Shown here piece after piece: positions 26,151 through 35,449 of a DNA stretch of 64,000 nt; position 1 is the first letter of the stretch; the number at the start of each line of letters is the position of its first letter. The DNA lies in the NCBI RefSeq assembly GCF_947623445.1, contig NC_135243.1:16804501-16868500 (forward strand). Direction: 5' to 3'. The DNA is from Clavelina lepadiformis (lineage: Eukaryota > Chordata > Ascidiacea > Aplousobranchia > Clavelinidae). Below the pieces are notes generated by a model. The model had not been told where the DNA came from. It was given only the letters and a program-made list of their open reading frames with translations, and did not search any database. Position numbers and translations under genes: made by a program.

Positions 26151-26523
26151 TGTGATAAATATATCACTTAATGTAATATAAAATTGTTTATTACATAGAA
26201 TTCTCATCTATGGAATCAGTGAAGCATAACGTGACGTAATCGATTGTTCCCTTGTCCGTGCATTTTGTTTTACTCAGTCTCTTTTCAGTCGTACGTTCAA
26301 CGCCGCAACATGTCTCTGTGCTGTTGCTGTTATAATGTTCTATCTTGATGTAATCGTTCAAAGAAGCTTCAAATATAATCAGATTATACAGTTATCATTC
26401 CTGTGTCATTATTGCTGAAGTCTATCAAAGTTCACTGTTAAGATATACACAAGGAAACAGACTTTGTAGTGTAAGTGGGTAAACCTTTCAGGCAAAGGTA
26501 CCAATATACCACCTTTCATTACA
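26151..26523. repeat. 5' LTR
   Basis: 373 bp. Begins with a small palindrome (GTGATAAATATATCAC) and ends CCTTTCATTACA. Matches 27660-28032 except for one base. Confidence 0.92.
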
Positions 26524-26698
26524 AACTGATGCAGCCGAGTGAGGACGAATTGACGATAAAAAAAAAAGACATTTCCATTACAAGTGTGGTGGAGCCGAAA
26601 TCGCTGAGAACTACGCTTTTCTTTGGGGAACAACCTATGAACAATTAAATTTGAGGTTGAGAGAAGTCTAGTGATCTCAGACTAGAAGTTTCGAAGAT

Positions 26699-26893
26699 AT
26701 GTATCGTCTAAAACCCATGCAACACTCATTGGATCTAGCCGACAGACATCTCGACAATATGACATTCGAACAAATCAACTACAACGACTGTGACGATGAA
26801 TCGCCTGGACTTCAACCAATTTCGAATGCAAGAATGACCGACGAACAAAGCACTCCAGTGAAAACACTTTGTCGGTATTTGGACATTCCGTAA
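26699..26893 (+). CDS. Short ORF inside the LTR element
   Basis: A 64-residue frame starting MYRLKPMQHSLDLADR and rich in Asp/Glu and Asn. It is the only open frame of any note in the interior. It shows no zinc knuckle or other gag/pol motif and may be a gag remnant or not translated. Function unknown. Confidence 0.3.
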   Translation: MYRLKPMQHSLDLADRHLDNMTFEQINYNDCDDESPGLQPISNARMTDEQSTPVKTLCRYLDIP

Positions 26894-27659
26894 TGATTTT
26901 TTGTTTGTTTTTTTCTCTATGTAGTATATATTATAGCGCTATTGTGTAGTTTACCTTAATTGATGGTGGCTTAATTGCCATACTCTCTAACGGTTCAACC
27001 ATGCCGGAGAGAAATTTTTCTTTGTGTTATTTTGTTATGCTTTAAAACATAGCGGTTGTTCTCGAAGGTTAAACAAATGCCCAAGGCTAACACCGATACA
27101 CTATGTTGAATGTCAATTACAAAACGTATTTGACTAATTTTATATATATTTTGTAAAACGCGTATTTCCAAGTGAAATATTCACACAGCTATACTGGTAA
27201 AACCAGATGCTGAAATCGCGTGAGCATAAGAGAATTACATACTACAGTTGTTTACGGAAATCGGCGTCACGACATGTGAGATGAAAAATTTGCCGACGTT
27301 TCCTCATTGTGCTATCCTGCGTAAGAAACCGCAACTAGCGTAAAATTGTGCCAGCTAGCATACGCGTGATGTGTCACATGACATCCTGTGCTGTCATCAT
27401 TGTTTGTTTTGTATACTAATTTTGCCTTATGTGTTACAGAAAACATATTACTGTCTTTTTGCGAATGTATTGCCAATATGAATTGCATTATAACTATGTT
27501 TCAACGTTTATTGTCATTTGATATACATTTAACGTGTTATATTGACTTTCGTTATCCACACTATTGTTTTAATTATTGTTCACCGAGAATTGTTTTTATC
27601 CTGATCATAAAAAATCGTGAGTTTTTTCAAAACTTACGATCTTTTCTTGGGGAAGGTTA

Positions 27660-28032
27660 TGTGATAAATATATCACTTAATGTAATATAAAATTGTTTAT
27701 TACATAGAATTCTCATCTATGGAATCAGTGAAGCATAACGTGACGTAATCGATTGTTCCCTTGTCCGTGCATTTTGTTTTACTCAGTCTCTTTTCAGTCG
27801 TACGTTCAACGCCGCAACATGTCTCTGTGCTGTTGCTGTTATAATGTTCTATCTTGATGTATTCGTTCAAAGAAGCTTCAAATATAATCAGATTATACAG
27901 TTATCATTCCTGTGTCATTATTGCTGAAGTCTATCAAAGTTCACTGTTAAGATATACACAAGGAAACAGACTTTGTAGTGTAAGTGGGTAAACCTTTCAG
28001 GCAAAGGTACCAATATACCACCTTTCATTACA
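27660..28032. repeat. 3' LTR
   Basis: Direct copy of 26151-26523 with one substitution. Unique sequence begins at 28033. Confidence 0.92.
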
Positions 28033-28753
28033 CTGTAGCTACCATGATAATTGCTAGGCTATGTAATCGGCTATCGGGTCTAGTCAAAAATAGTTTGTGT
28101 TCGACACCCAGTGGCGCTACCATTGTAAAATTTGTAATGCCTTTGGGCAAGACATCAATCAATCATCACATTAACTATACATGCTCCCGTTCAGCAGTAT
28201 AGGCTACTAGGCTATACAATATCAGTATCCGTATCCATATCGGTACAGGCAGACGCCAGATAGGTAGTCTTGTACTTGTTAGTCTTTGACTGGCCTTGGC
28301 TGCTGTTGTAAAGCAACCCTGGCGGCCTGGCCTAATAATCCCACGCACCCCCCCCCCCCAAGTGTCAACGGTTTACATCATTTTAAAAAATGTTTCAATA
28401 AGATGTCTGTGTGCGATGAAAAGTAAAGCACGTTGGTGCTTTTTTCTTACCTAGTAGGAGAACATCACAGCAAGATCTTGATTGAGTTCACAACTGGAAT
28501 TTTAGGAGTTAGTGCAAACTTATGTGAATATGTAGTAGAACTGTAGGTGCAAACTGAGCAATCACATGATTTTGTAAATGGCTTTCAATATTTCACAGGA
28601 AAAAATCGCTCATTCAAAGTTTTTTTTCATGGTTTCTTGTTACCGTACGGTAGACCTTTAGAGTTTAGAACTTAAATATTTTAAATTACAAACGTTGTGA
28701 GCTTTAGATTGTCAAAATTTCGTACTAGTTGGTGAGTTACATATGAATTTCTT

Positions 28754-28855
28754 GGGTCTAGTATACAATAGCACAATCGCAGGATACCTTTGTATACTAG
28801 ACCCCAGCTACTTAAACTGCGGCGTCATCTGGTTGTGCACTTGTATACTAGACCC
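28754..28855. repeat. 102-bp inverted-repeat element, GGGTCTAGTATACAA ends
   Basis: Begins GGGTCTAGTATACAA and ends TTGTATACTAGACCC, with further inverted similarity inside the tips (GCACAAtc against ggTTGTGC). A third copy of the end sequence lies inside at about 28789-28804, so a shorter hairpin can also form. Probably a miniature transposon or a nested pair. No clear target duplication. Confidence 0.6.
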
Positions 28856-30339
28856 TATTTGTTTACTTGATAAAAAATTTTGAACATATGTTGCCTAGTA
28901 AAATTGTTATCTTACAGTGGTATGGATCCTATAAGGCACTGGATTAGTTCGATATGAAGTCACTTTATTTGGTTAGTGTAGCATGCGACGTAAAATATGA
29001 AGGAGTTTACGTTTTATCTGTGGTGTGATAGCCTATGTAGCCTAATTTTGTTTTGCATGTCAAGCAACTTTTAAAACAACCAACTAGAAGTAGGCATAAA
29101 TACAAACTGAATAATTACATTCAAACGCGCCACAGATAACGAGCAAGCATTATAGAAAATCAAGACTTTCCTGGCGATGTAACGTGAATAAAACATGACA
29201 TTTGTCTTAGAGTTACTTGAAAATGAAGACACCTGTAGCTACTCGCATACAATAACAGATTTGGAAAACAAATAACATAAAAATAATAATTACTTTCAAA
29301 AATGAGCAGGAGTGAAAATATTTTTTTAATGTTAAAACTAACGTGAGCGTCAAAATAAGCATGCTCTTTTTTTATAAAATATCGAAAAAAAGAAAAAGAT
29401 GCTCTTTTTTCATTGACGAGCCAGAGTAAAAAGTAGCACAAGATGTCCTTTTATAGAGATCACACACTTATTGCCCAAAATTGGGCGCGCAGGCCGGACT
29501 GCAGAGTGTGGAAGGAAAACACAGATCTCACCAAGCACTAATTTCAGCGTGATGTACTAATGGGCTTTATCAATAAGCTGATAATATAACAAACATTTGT
29601 ATATTTTGTCCCATACCCTATAAAAAATACTACTCAAAGGCGCTTCACAGTGAACAGTCAAAAACAAAAAGTCGCATATAAAATTGAAACGTCAAACACA
29701 ACAAAACATTATGGTAAATCAAGTTTTAACAAGTCAAGTTTCCACACAGTGGAAAAATACACTTTTAATATTTTTTAGAAAGAGTTCAGGTTTTTTGCAT
29801 CATGCATGTTTCTTGGTAGATCAATCCATACTCTAGCATTTGCTAAAAAAACAATTTGTCAACATATGTTTTTGTCCGACATGATGTAACTTGCAATAAG
29901 TTCTTAGATTTTGACCGCAGAACTTTTTTTCTGATAACGATATTAACGATTACTGAGATAATTAGGCCCTATTCCACTCAGATTATAATACAATGCAATG
30001 TTTAATGGAAATAATAGATTTACAAACATAGGGAATCGTAATGTGTACATTTAGAAACGGCAACAACACTGTACAGCAAAGAGATTTGTAACTTTTCCAA
30101 TGTACAACATCATTAAAAGCAAAGTAAAACAGACAAAACAAATTCGATTATGATAAAAATATGAGACATTTTGGATAAGTTATAACTAAGCATTACTATT
30201 TTCTGTCCGTTACAAATTTACAATTACGTTGCGAAGCACATGACTTACAAAAATGCTTTTCTTATAGTTGTATTATTCAAGCGTGTATGCAAGAAAGTGT
30301 ATTGAGGTATTCAGCAGAAGCGACCTGAAGAAAAACCTT

Positions 30340-30485
30340 ATGCAATACTTCATTTATTCCTTTAAGCATGCAATTAGCATAAGGTTTTACTTGATGTTAG
30401 ATAGGATTTTCTTCGGAACTTCAGATTTATGTGCAATTAAATGGTAAATTTATTTAAGTGGTTTGCGCCTAACCAATTTCTTCTG
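30340..30485 (+). repeat. Diverged interspersed repeat, copy 1
   Basis: Shares TTTATTCCTTTAAG, GGTTTTACTT and TTAGATAGGATTT and a common overall order with 40125-40270 in GMPS intron 2. It lies about 100-250 bases before the PPP2R3C start codon and so may be part of its promoter region. Confidence 0.55.
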
Positions 30486-30586
30486 TATGTATGTAATTTT
30501 TCTATATGGTGTATGCCGAGTTTAATTAAACTATATTGTTTTAATTTCCTACTGTATGTAAGCAAGTGAAGCCCTGATATAACAAA

Positions 30587-31918
30587 ATGGATTGGAAAAG
30601 CAAATTACAAGCCTTGTCGGAAGGTCATTGCAGTAAAAATAATGATCCGGAAAATGAGGAAGAATTAAAGTTTTTTGCCGATCTATACTCAAAAGGAAAA
30701 GGAGATATAAAAAACAATGCATCTTACAAACACATACCTCGATTTTATTACAGATTACCAAATGATGATGAGCTGCTTTTGCAAAAACTCCGAGAAGAAT
30801 CTCGAGCTGTTTTTTTGCAACGAAAAAGCAGAGAGCTCCTGGATAATAATGAGTTGCAAAATTTGTGGTTTTTGCTCGATACACATCATACACCACCTCT
30901 TATTGGAGAAGAACAAATGATTGGCTATGATGATTTCAAAAAAGTTGGAGAAATGTCTGGAGATAAATATAAGCATTTTTTTACATCTGTGGTGTTTGCA
31001 AAGCTTTATCAACAAGATCCCTTGGGCAGAATCTCTATATTGCAATACTTCAATTATGTAATGAGGAAAGTTTGGCTACATCAGACTCGAATTGGATTGA
31101 GTCTTTACGATGTAGCTGGACAAGGATTTTTACGGGAAGCAGATCTTGAAAATTATATCCTAGAATTAATTCCAACACTTCCTCAGCTGGACGGCTTGGA
31201 AAAATCGTTTTACTCATTTTATGTTTGTACTGGTGTAAGGAAGTTTTTTTTCTTTCTGGACCCTTTGCGCACTGGGAAAATAAAGATTTTGGACATCCTT
31301 GCATGTGGCTTTCTTGATGACCTTTTGGAGTTGAGAGATGAGGAATTGTCAAAAGCTGTGCAGGAAAATAACTGGTTTTCAGCACCTTCTGCCTTGCGCG
31401 TGTATGGACAGTATTTAAATCTTGACAAGGATCATAATGGCATGCTTAGCAAAGAGGAACTGTCTCGATACGGTACTGGCACTCTTACCAATATATTTTT
31501 GGACAGAGTTTTTCAGGAATGCCTGACCTATGATGGAGAAATGGATTACAAAACATACTTAGATTTTGTACTTGCCATGGAAAACAGAAAGGAACCGGCT
31601 GCACTTCAATACCTTTTTAAATTGTTGGATGTCAAAACTTGTGGCTATTTAAATGTTTTTTCCTTAAATTATTTCTTCAGAGCTATTCAAGAAATGATGA
31701 AACTGCATGGTCAGGATCCTGTATTATTTGCAGATGTTAAAGATGAAATTTTTGACATGGTTAAACCTCAAGATCCATTAAAGATAACATTGCAAGATCT
31801 GATTAATAGTGGCCAGGGAGAAACTGTTACAAATATTTTAATAGATTTGAATGGGTTTTGGACATATGAAAATCGAGAAGTCTTGGTGGTTGATCCTGGC
31901 ATGGATGATGATGTTTAA
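30587..31918 (+). CDS. PPP2R3C: PPP2R3C (G5PR), PP2A regulatory B'' subunit gamma, single exon
   Basis: Regulatory subunit of protein phosphatase 2A (also reported to bind PP5), with EF-hand folds. The 443-residue protein matches the vertebrate family almost end to end; human is about 453. Blocks include IPRFYYRLP, LLQKLREESRAVFLQRKSRE, VMRKVWLHQTRIGLSLYDVAG, LELIPTLPQLDGLEKSFYSF and FFFFLDPLRTGKIKI. A canonical EF-hand loop DKDHNGMLSKEE lies at about residues 279-290, followed by ECLTYDGEMDYKTYLDFVLA. The C-terminal DLNGFWTYENRE is also conserved. The start MDWKSKL matches the family start. The gene is intronless here but multi-exon in vertebrates. It is followed on the same strand by PNO1 after 319 bases that contain no AATAAA or ATTAAA. 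Confidence 0.96.
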   Translation: MDWKSKLQALSEGHCSKNNDPENEEELKFFADLYSKGKGDIKNNASYKHIPRFYYRLPNDDELLLQKLREESRAVFLQRKSRELLDNNELQNLWFLLDTHHTPPLIGEEQMIGYDDFKKVGEMSGDKYKHFFTSVVFAKLYQQDPLGRISILQYFNYVMRKVWLHQTRIGLSLYDVAGQGFLREADLENYILELIPTLPQLDGLEKSFYSFYVCTGVRKFFFFLDPLRTGKIKILDILACGFLDDLLELRDEELSKAVQENNWFSAPSALRVYGQYLNLDKDHNGMLSKEELSRYGTGTLTNIFLDRVFQECLTYDGEMDYKTYLDFVLAMENRKEPAALQYLFKLLDVKTCGYLNVFSLNYFFRAIQEMMKLHGQDPVLFADVKDEIFDMVKPQDPLKITLQDLINSGQGETVTNILIDLNGFWTYENREVLVVDPGMDDDV

Positions 31919-32133
31919 GACATTGTTATATTGTTAGCGCTATACTTCATGTAAAATAATTAATATTTTTGTCTTTATTATAAAGGTGTATGATTTATTT
32001 AGTTGCACTCCAAGTTTACAAGAAACTGTGCTTACGCTGTTCAAATTTTGAATCTAAATCTTGGACATTTTTTTGAGATAGTTTTGTTTAGTTTACCATA
32101 TATATTTTCTAAGGTCTATAGTGACATGTTGTA

Positions 32134-32183
32134 TACTAATGGCTACATGCAATGTTTGTGCTTACCATGTTTTTCTTTTTAAG
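32134..32183 (+). promoter_or_regulatory. Branch-point and acceptor-like signal before PNO1
   Basis: TACTAAT at 32134-32140 is followed about 40 bases later by a pyrimidine run and TTTTTAAG|GATTCC, AG at 32182-32183. This is either the 3' site of a 5'-UTR intron or a spliced-leader trans-splice site, 54 bases before the PNO1 ATG. Confidence 0.45.
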
Positions 32184-32237
32184 GATTCCAACCCAGTTAG
32201 ATCACGGTTTAGGGTAGGCTTGTTTTAACTTTCTGAC

Positions 32238-32927
32238 ATGGATGAAGCAAAATCCTCGGAGTTTAAATTGGTAACTAGAAAACGAAAACTTCCTGTGCAA
32301 AGCATGGAAGTAAGTGGCAGTGAAAGTGATGTAAAAAGACCTCATTTTCCTCCCTTAAGTGCTGAACAACTTTCAAATACGAGTAAAGGAATTAGAAGAA
32401 TTCCAGTTCCAGCAAATCGATACACACCACTTAAAGAAAATTGGATGAAAATCTTTACACCAATTGTAGAACACCTGAAATTACAAGTACGATTTAATCT
32501 TAAAACAAGAAATGTGGAACTTCAGACAAGCTTAGAGACAACTGAAGTTCAAGCACTCCAGAAAGCTTCTGATTTTGTTCGAGCATTTGTACTCGGATTT
32601 TCAGTGGAGGATGCCTTGGCACTTATTAGACTTGATGAACTGTTCTTGGAGTCCTTTAAGGTTACAGATGTGAAGCGTTTAAAAGGTGATCATTTGTCAC
32701 GTGCCATCGGAAGAATTGCTGGGTCAGGAGGACGCACAAAGTTTACAATAGAAAATGTCACCAAAACTCGCATAGTAGTTGCCAATACAAATATTCATAT
32801 TTTAGGTTCTTACCAAAACATTCGTCTTGCTAGAACGGCCATTTGTAATTTAATTTTGGGTAGCCCCCCTTCCAAAGTTTATGGTAATATGAGAGCTGTT
32901 GCTAGTAGAGTATCAGAACGTTTTTAA
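32238..32927 (+). CDS. PNO1: PNO1 (Dim2), KH-domain 40S ribosome assembly factor, single exon
   Basis: PNO1/Dim2 binds pre-18S rRNA near its 3' end and helps NOB1 cleavage and 40S maturation in nucleolus and cytoplasm. It has 229 residues, against about 252 in human. A basic N-terminus ([19 protein letters not shown]) leads into [20 protein letters not shown], a signature of the family. A degenerate first KH fold follows (about 65-135), then [18 protein letters not shown] sequence ([15 protein letters not shown]). The second KH domain at about 140-215 contains [19 protein letters not shown] with its glycine-rich loop. The C-terminal [20 protein letters not shown] is highly conserved. It ends RVSERF with TAA at 32925. 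AATAAA at 33049-33054 is its likely poly(A) signal. Confidence 0.96.
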   Translation: MDEAKSSEFKLVTRKRKLPVQSMEVSGSESDVKRPHFPPLSAEQLSNTSKGIRRIPVPANRYTPLKENWMKIFTPIVEHLKLQVRFNLKTRNVELQTSLETTEVQALQKASDFVRAFVLGFSVEDALALIRLDELFLESFKVTDVKRLKGDHLSRAIGRIAGSGGRTKFTIENVTKTRIVVANTNIHILGSYQNIRLARTAICNLILGSPPSKVYGNMRAVASRVSERF

Positions 32928-33048
32928 TGTTATTGCATGTTTACTTTAATGCATTGCATGCTGTGACTGATGACAGAAGAATGTCAACACTTTTTTCAAG
33001 TTAATCCTGAAAATATGTTTGTTGTAGTAAATGTTTTCATTGTATTAT

Positions 33049-33054
33049 AATAAA
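33049..33054 (+). terminator. AATAAA poly(A) signal of PNO1
   Basis: First AATAAA after the PNO1 stop, 122 bases downstream and 230 bases before the MEAK7 start. Confidence 0.55.
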
Positions 33055-33284
33055 CTGCCTTCTACAATCGTTGTGAGCAGTGAAGACATTGCACAGAATG
33101 CAATAGTTAATTTAATTCATTTGGTTAAGTTGTATTGTTTTTGGAGGAATATATGTTTGTGCATTGTGTAACCGGCTGTTAAAAATTAGAACTCAAGTGA
33201 TTGATTACTAAAGGTGGTTTTGTATGTAGTTCTGCAACAAGTCAGAAGAAAAATATATCATAGTTCAAAATATTCCTTATAGCA

Positions 33285-35305
33285 ATGGGGCAGAGTAGCT
33301 CAAGAGAGGAAATTGAAACAAATTACACAGAAAATCTTACCTCACTGGAATTAGAACGTTTGCAAATGGTTTTGGGCATTAAAGATGGTTTGGAGTCGCT
33401 ATCACTTAAACAAATGATAAAAAATCTGGAGGTGATAATCAAAGTTTAATTGTAACGAATACCGAAGAACAGATGATAGCTTTAGTTTCCTATTTTATAA
33501 ACATAAAAATTGTTTGATAAACGGAAAAACGTGTGTTTATTAACTAGTATTGGAATGAAATTTGCAATTTACCATAATTAGAAACTTACATCGTTAGGTG
33601 CATCTAAATCAGCATCAATTGACGGATTATACTATGGAAATTGTGCATGCTCTAGACAAAAAATGTAGAATTGCACCTAAGTGGAGCCCGGATAAACACT
33701 TGATGTCTGAAGTGGCAAAAATAACACACGGTTCACTAGCTGACACAGCTGAGTTTGTTAGTGAAATTTCAAAAAGCATTGCAGAAGGTTCAGTAAGAAG
33801 TAATTTTGTAAAAGTAAGTACATTTCTGCTTTGTGGTTTAATAAACAAAGTCACCTATTCTGTGAATTTGTTTTGCAGCTATGTGGCGATGTCATTCAAT
33901 GTTTATCGGCTCATGTGGAAAATACTACAATAGGCGTTTCTCACTTATCAATTGAAACGTTTGTCAAGAAAGTGATCCCAAACAACATTGAATTATCAAA
34001 CACTGAAGATGTTATAAAGGTGTTTGAAGGATCACCAGTATTATCAGAAATTTTTCAGTATACACTGAAGCTGCTTGTATATGGTAAAGAATCTGTACAG
34101 CATGGAAAGGTAATTGTCAAATACAGTGAAATTTTGATGTACTTGATTTGTTTTTGCATCCTAGCTTGAACCGTATTGTTACAGCCGGATGAAATTTCTT
34201 ACATACCAGTATTGATACCTAGCTTGGAAATACCACCAAGAGTGAATCTTCAAGAAGACAGTACAATCTTGTACATGCCAGACATAATGTATTTGAATAG
34301 CCAACTGCCCATTGAAAATCAAGCAAAATGGAGATTTCTATACTCCTCAAGTGTTCATGGGGAAAGCTTTTCAAGATTATCAAATCAAATCTTAGGTCAA
34401 GGACCTGTTTTGATTCTTATACGAGATGAAGGTGGAAGTGTATTTGGAGGCTTTATTTCAACAAATTTAACATTTAGCTCAAAGTTTCAAGGTATACAAC
34501 GATGTGAAATTGAAAGCATTAATTAATTATTATCTATCTAAAGTGATGGTTAAACATGCTTTTTGTTGTGCAGGAAATGAGAGGAGCTTTGTCTTTAGCA
34601 CCGCTCCAAAACTGGAAGTTTATTATTCAACTGGATACAATGACCATTATGTTTACTTCAATACTGGACAGGAAACTATTCCAAATGGCTTAGTAAGATT
34701 AGTTTGTTTATTATTAATAAAATCAATGTGGTTTCAGCATAGCTATAATTTCAGCAAGTATATTTCAACTTTTTTAACATACCAGGGTATGGGTGGCCAG
34801 CATAGCTATTTCGGGTGGTGGTTGAGCACAGAATTTGGCAAAGGTCATAGCAAGGGTAAGAAGTGCACCACATATGGTAGTCCACAGCTATCTACTTCGG
34901 AGGATTTCAAAATTGACAAATTGGAAGCATGGGCAGTTGGCAATAAACCACAGCTAGAAGACGAGGTTAGTCTCTTAATTGCCAAAATATTCTGAACATT
35001 AGACTGGCTCTGTACAAAATCCACCTTGACATTACAGTGTAAAAGAACATGGTTCAAGGTAGTATATTAACAATAGAAATTCACTACTCAATGAACTAGC
35101 AATATTCCAACAGCACACTTTCCAACTAACAAAGTTTATTTAGTCACAGGAGAACCAAAGCATAATTGATAAAAATCCAGATGCTGTTGCTATCTTGCGA
35201 ATCGCTGGTAAAGAACGTCATAGTGAGGGATTACGAGAAAGTGAAGTAGCATCATCAATGCCTGAAACGACTGAGCTACATATAGCACATGACCCGATGG
35301 AGTAA
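33285..35305 (+). CDS. MEAK7: MEAK7 (TLDC1), TLDc-domain mTOR-associated protein
   Basis: MEAK7 is a lysosome-associated TLDc protein implicated in mTOR signalling. Exons: 33285-33431, 33598-33813, 33879-34109, 34185-34491, 34574-34692, 34786-34965 and 35150-35305. All are GT-AG with consistent phase, giving 451 residues (human about 456). The start MGQSSS is a myristoylation-type N-terminus, as in the family. The TLDc domain in exons 4-7 shows WRFLYSSSVHGESFSRL, VFGGFIS, YSTGYNDHYVYFNTGQETIP, NGLGMGGQHSYFGWW across the exon 5/6 join, and CTTYGSPQLS. The tail RHSEGLRES matches the vertebrate C-terminal block. It lies 357 bases after PNO1 on the same strand and tail to tail with GMPS. AATAAA starts two bases after the stop. 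Confidence 0.95.
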
Positions 35306-35306
35306 C

Positions 35307-35312
35307 AATAAA
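35307..35312 (+). terminator. AATAAA just after the MEAK7 stop
   Basis: Begins two bases after TAA. A second AATAAA lies at 35439-35444, immediately before the GMPS stop on the other strand. Confidence 0.5.
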
Positions 35313-35449
35313 ATCAAACTAAGCAATTACAAATATGTGGTTTACGTCTTATAATTAATTTTGTAGTGCAATGCCGTTAATATAAACTTTGTCAGTTTTT
35401 TTTCATCATTAGCTTGTGACAGTATTCTTTGTTGTGCAAATAAAATTTA

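Larger units (their letters stand above)
26151..28032. mobile_element. Non-autonomous LTR retrotransposon, very young
   Basis: Two 373-bp direct repeats starting TGTGATAAAT and ending CATTACA enclose 1136 bp. They differ at one position only (26353 A, 27862 T). The flanks share CTGT at 26147-26150 and 28033-28036, or ACTGT if the terminal A is shared. A purine-rich GGGGAAGG just before the 3' LTR (27650-27657) is a candidate polypurine tract. The interior has no reverse transcriptase, integrase or protease motif, so it is a non-autonomous element mobilised by another one. No tRNA-type primer site begins directly at 26524. TGGTGGAGCCG at 26587 is a weak possibility. Confidence 0.9.
28033..30586. 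other. Intergenic; small inverted repeat and old repeat copy
   Basis: No gene is supported. Contents: a run of C near 28350, a 102-bp inverted-repeat element at 28754-28855, and a diverged repeat at about 30340-30485 shared with GMPS intron 2. The PPP2R3C promoter should lie at the right end. Confidence 0.5.

Noticed and set aside
26524..26620. tRNA primer-binding site of the LTR element
   Set aside because: No TGG-starting tRNA complement follows the 5' LTR directly, and TGGTGGAGCCG at 26587 is too far away to claim.
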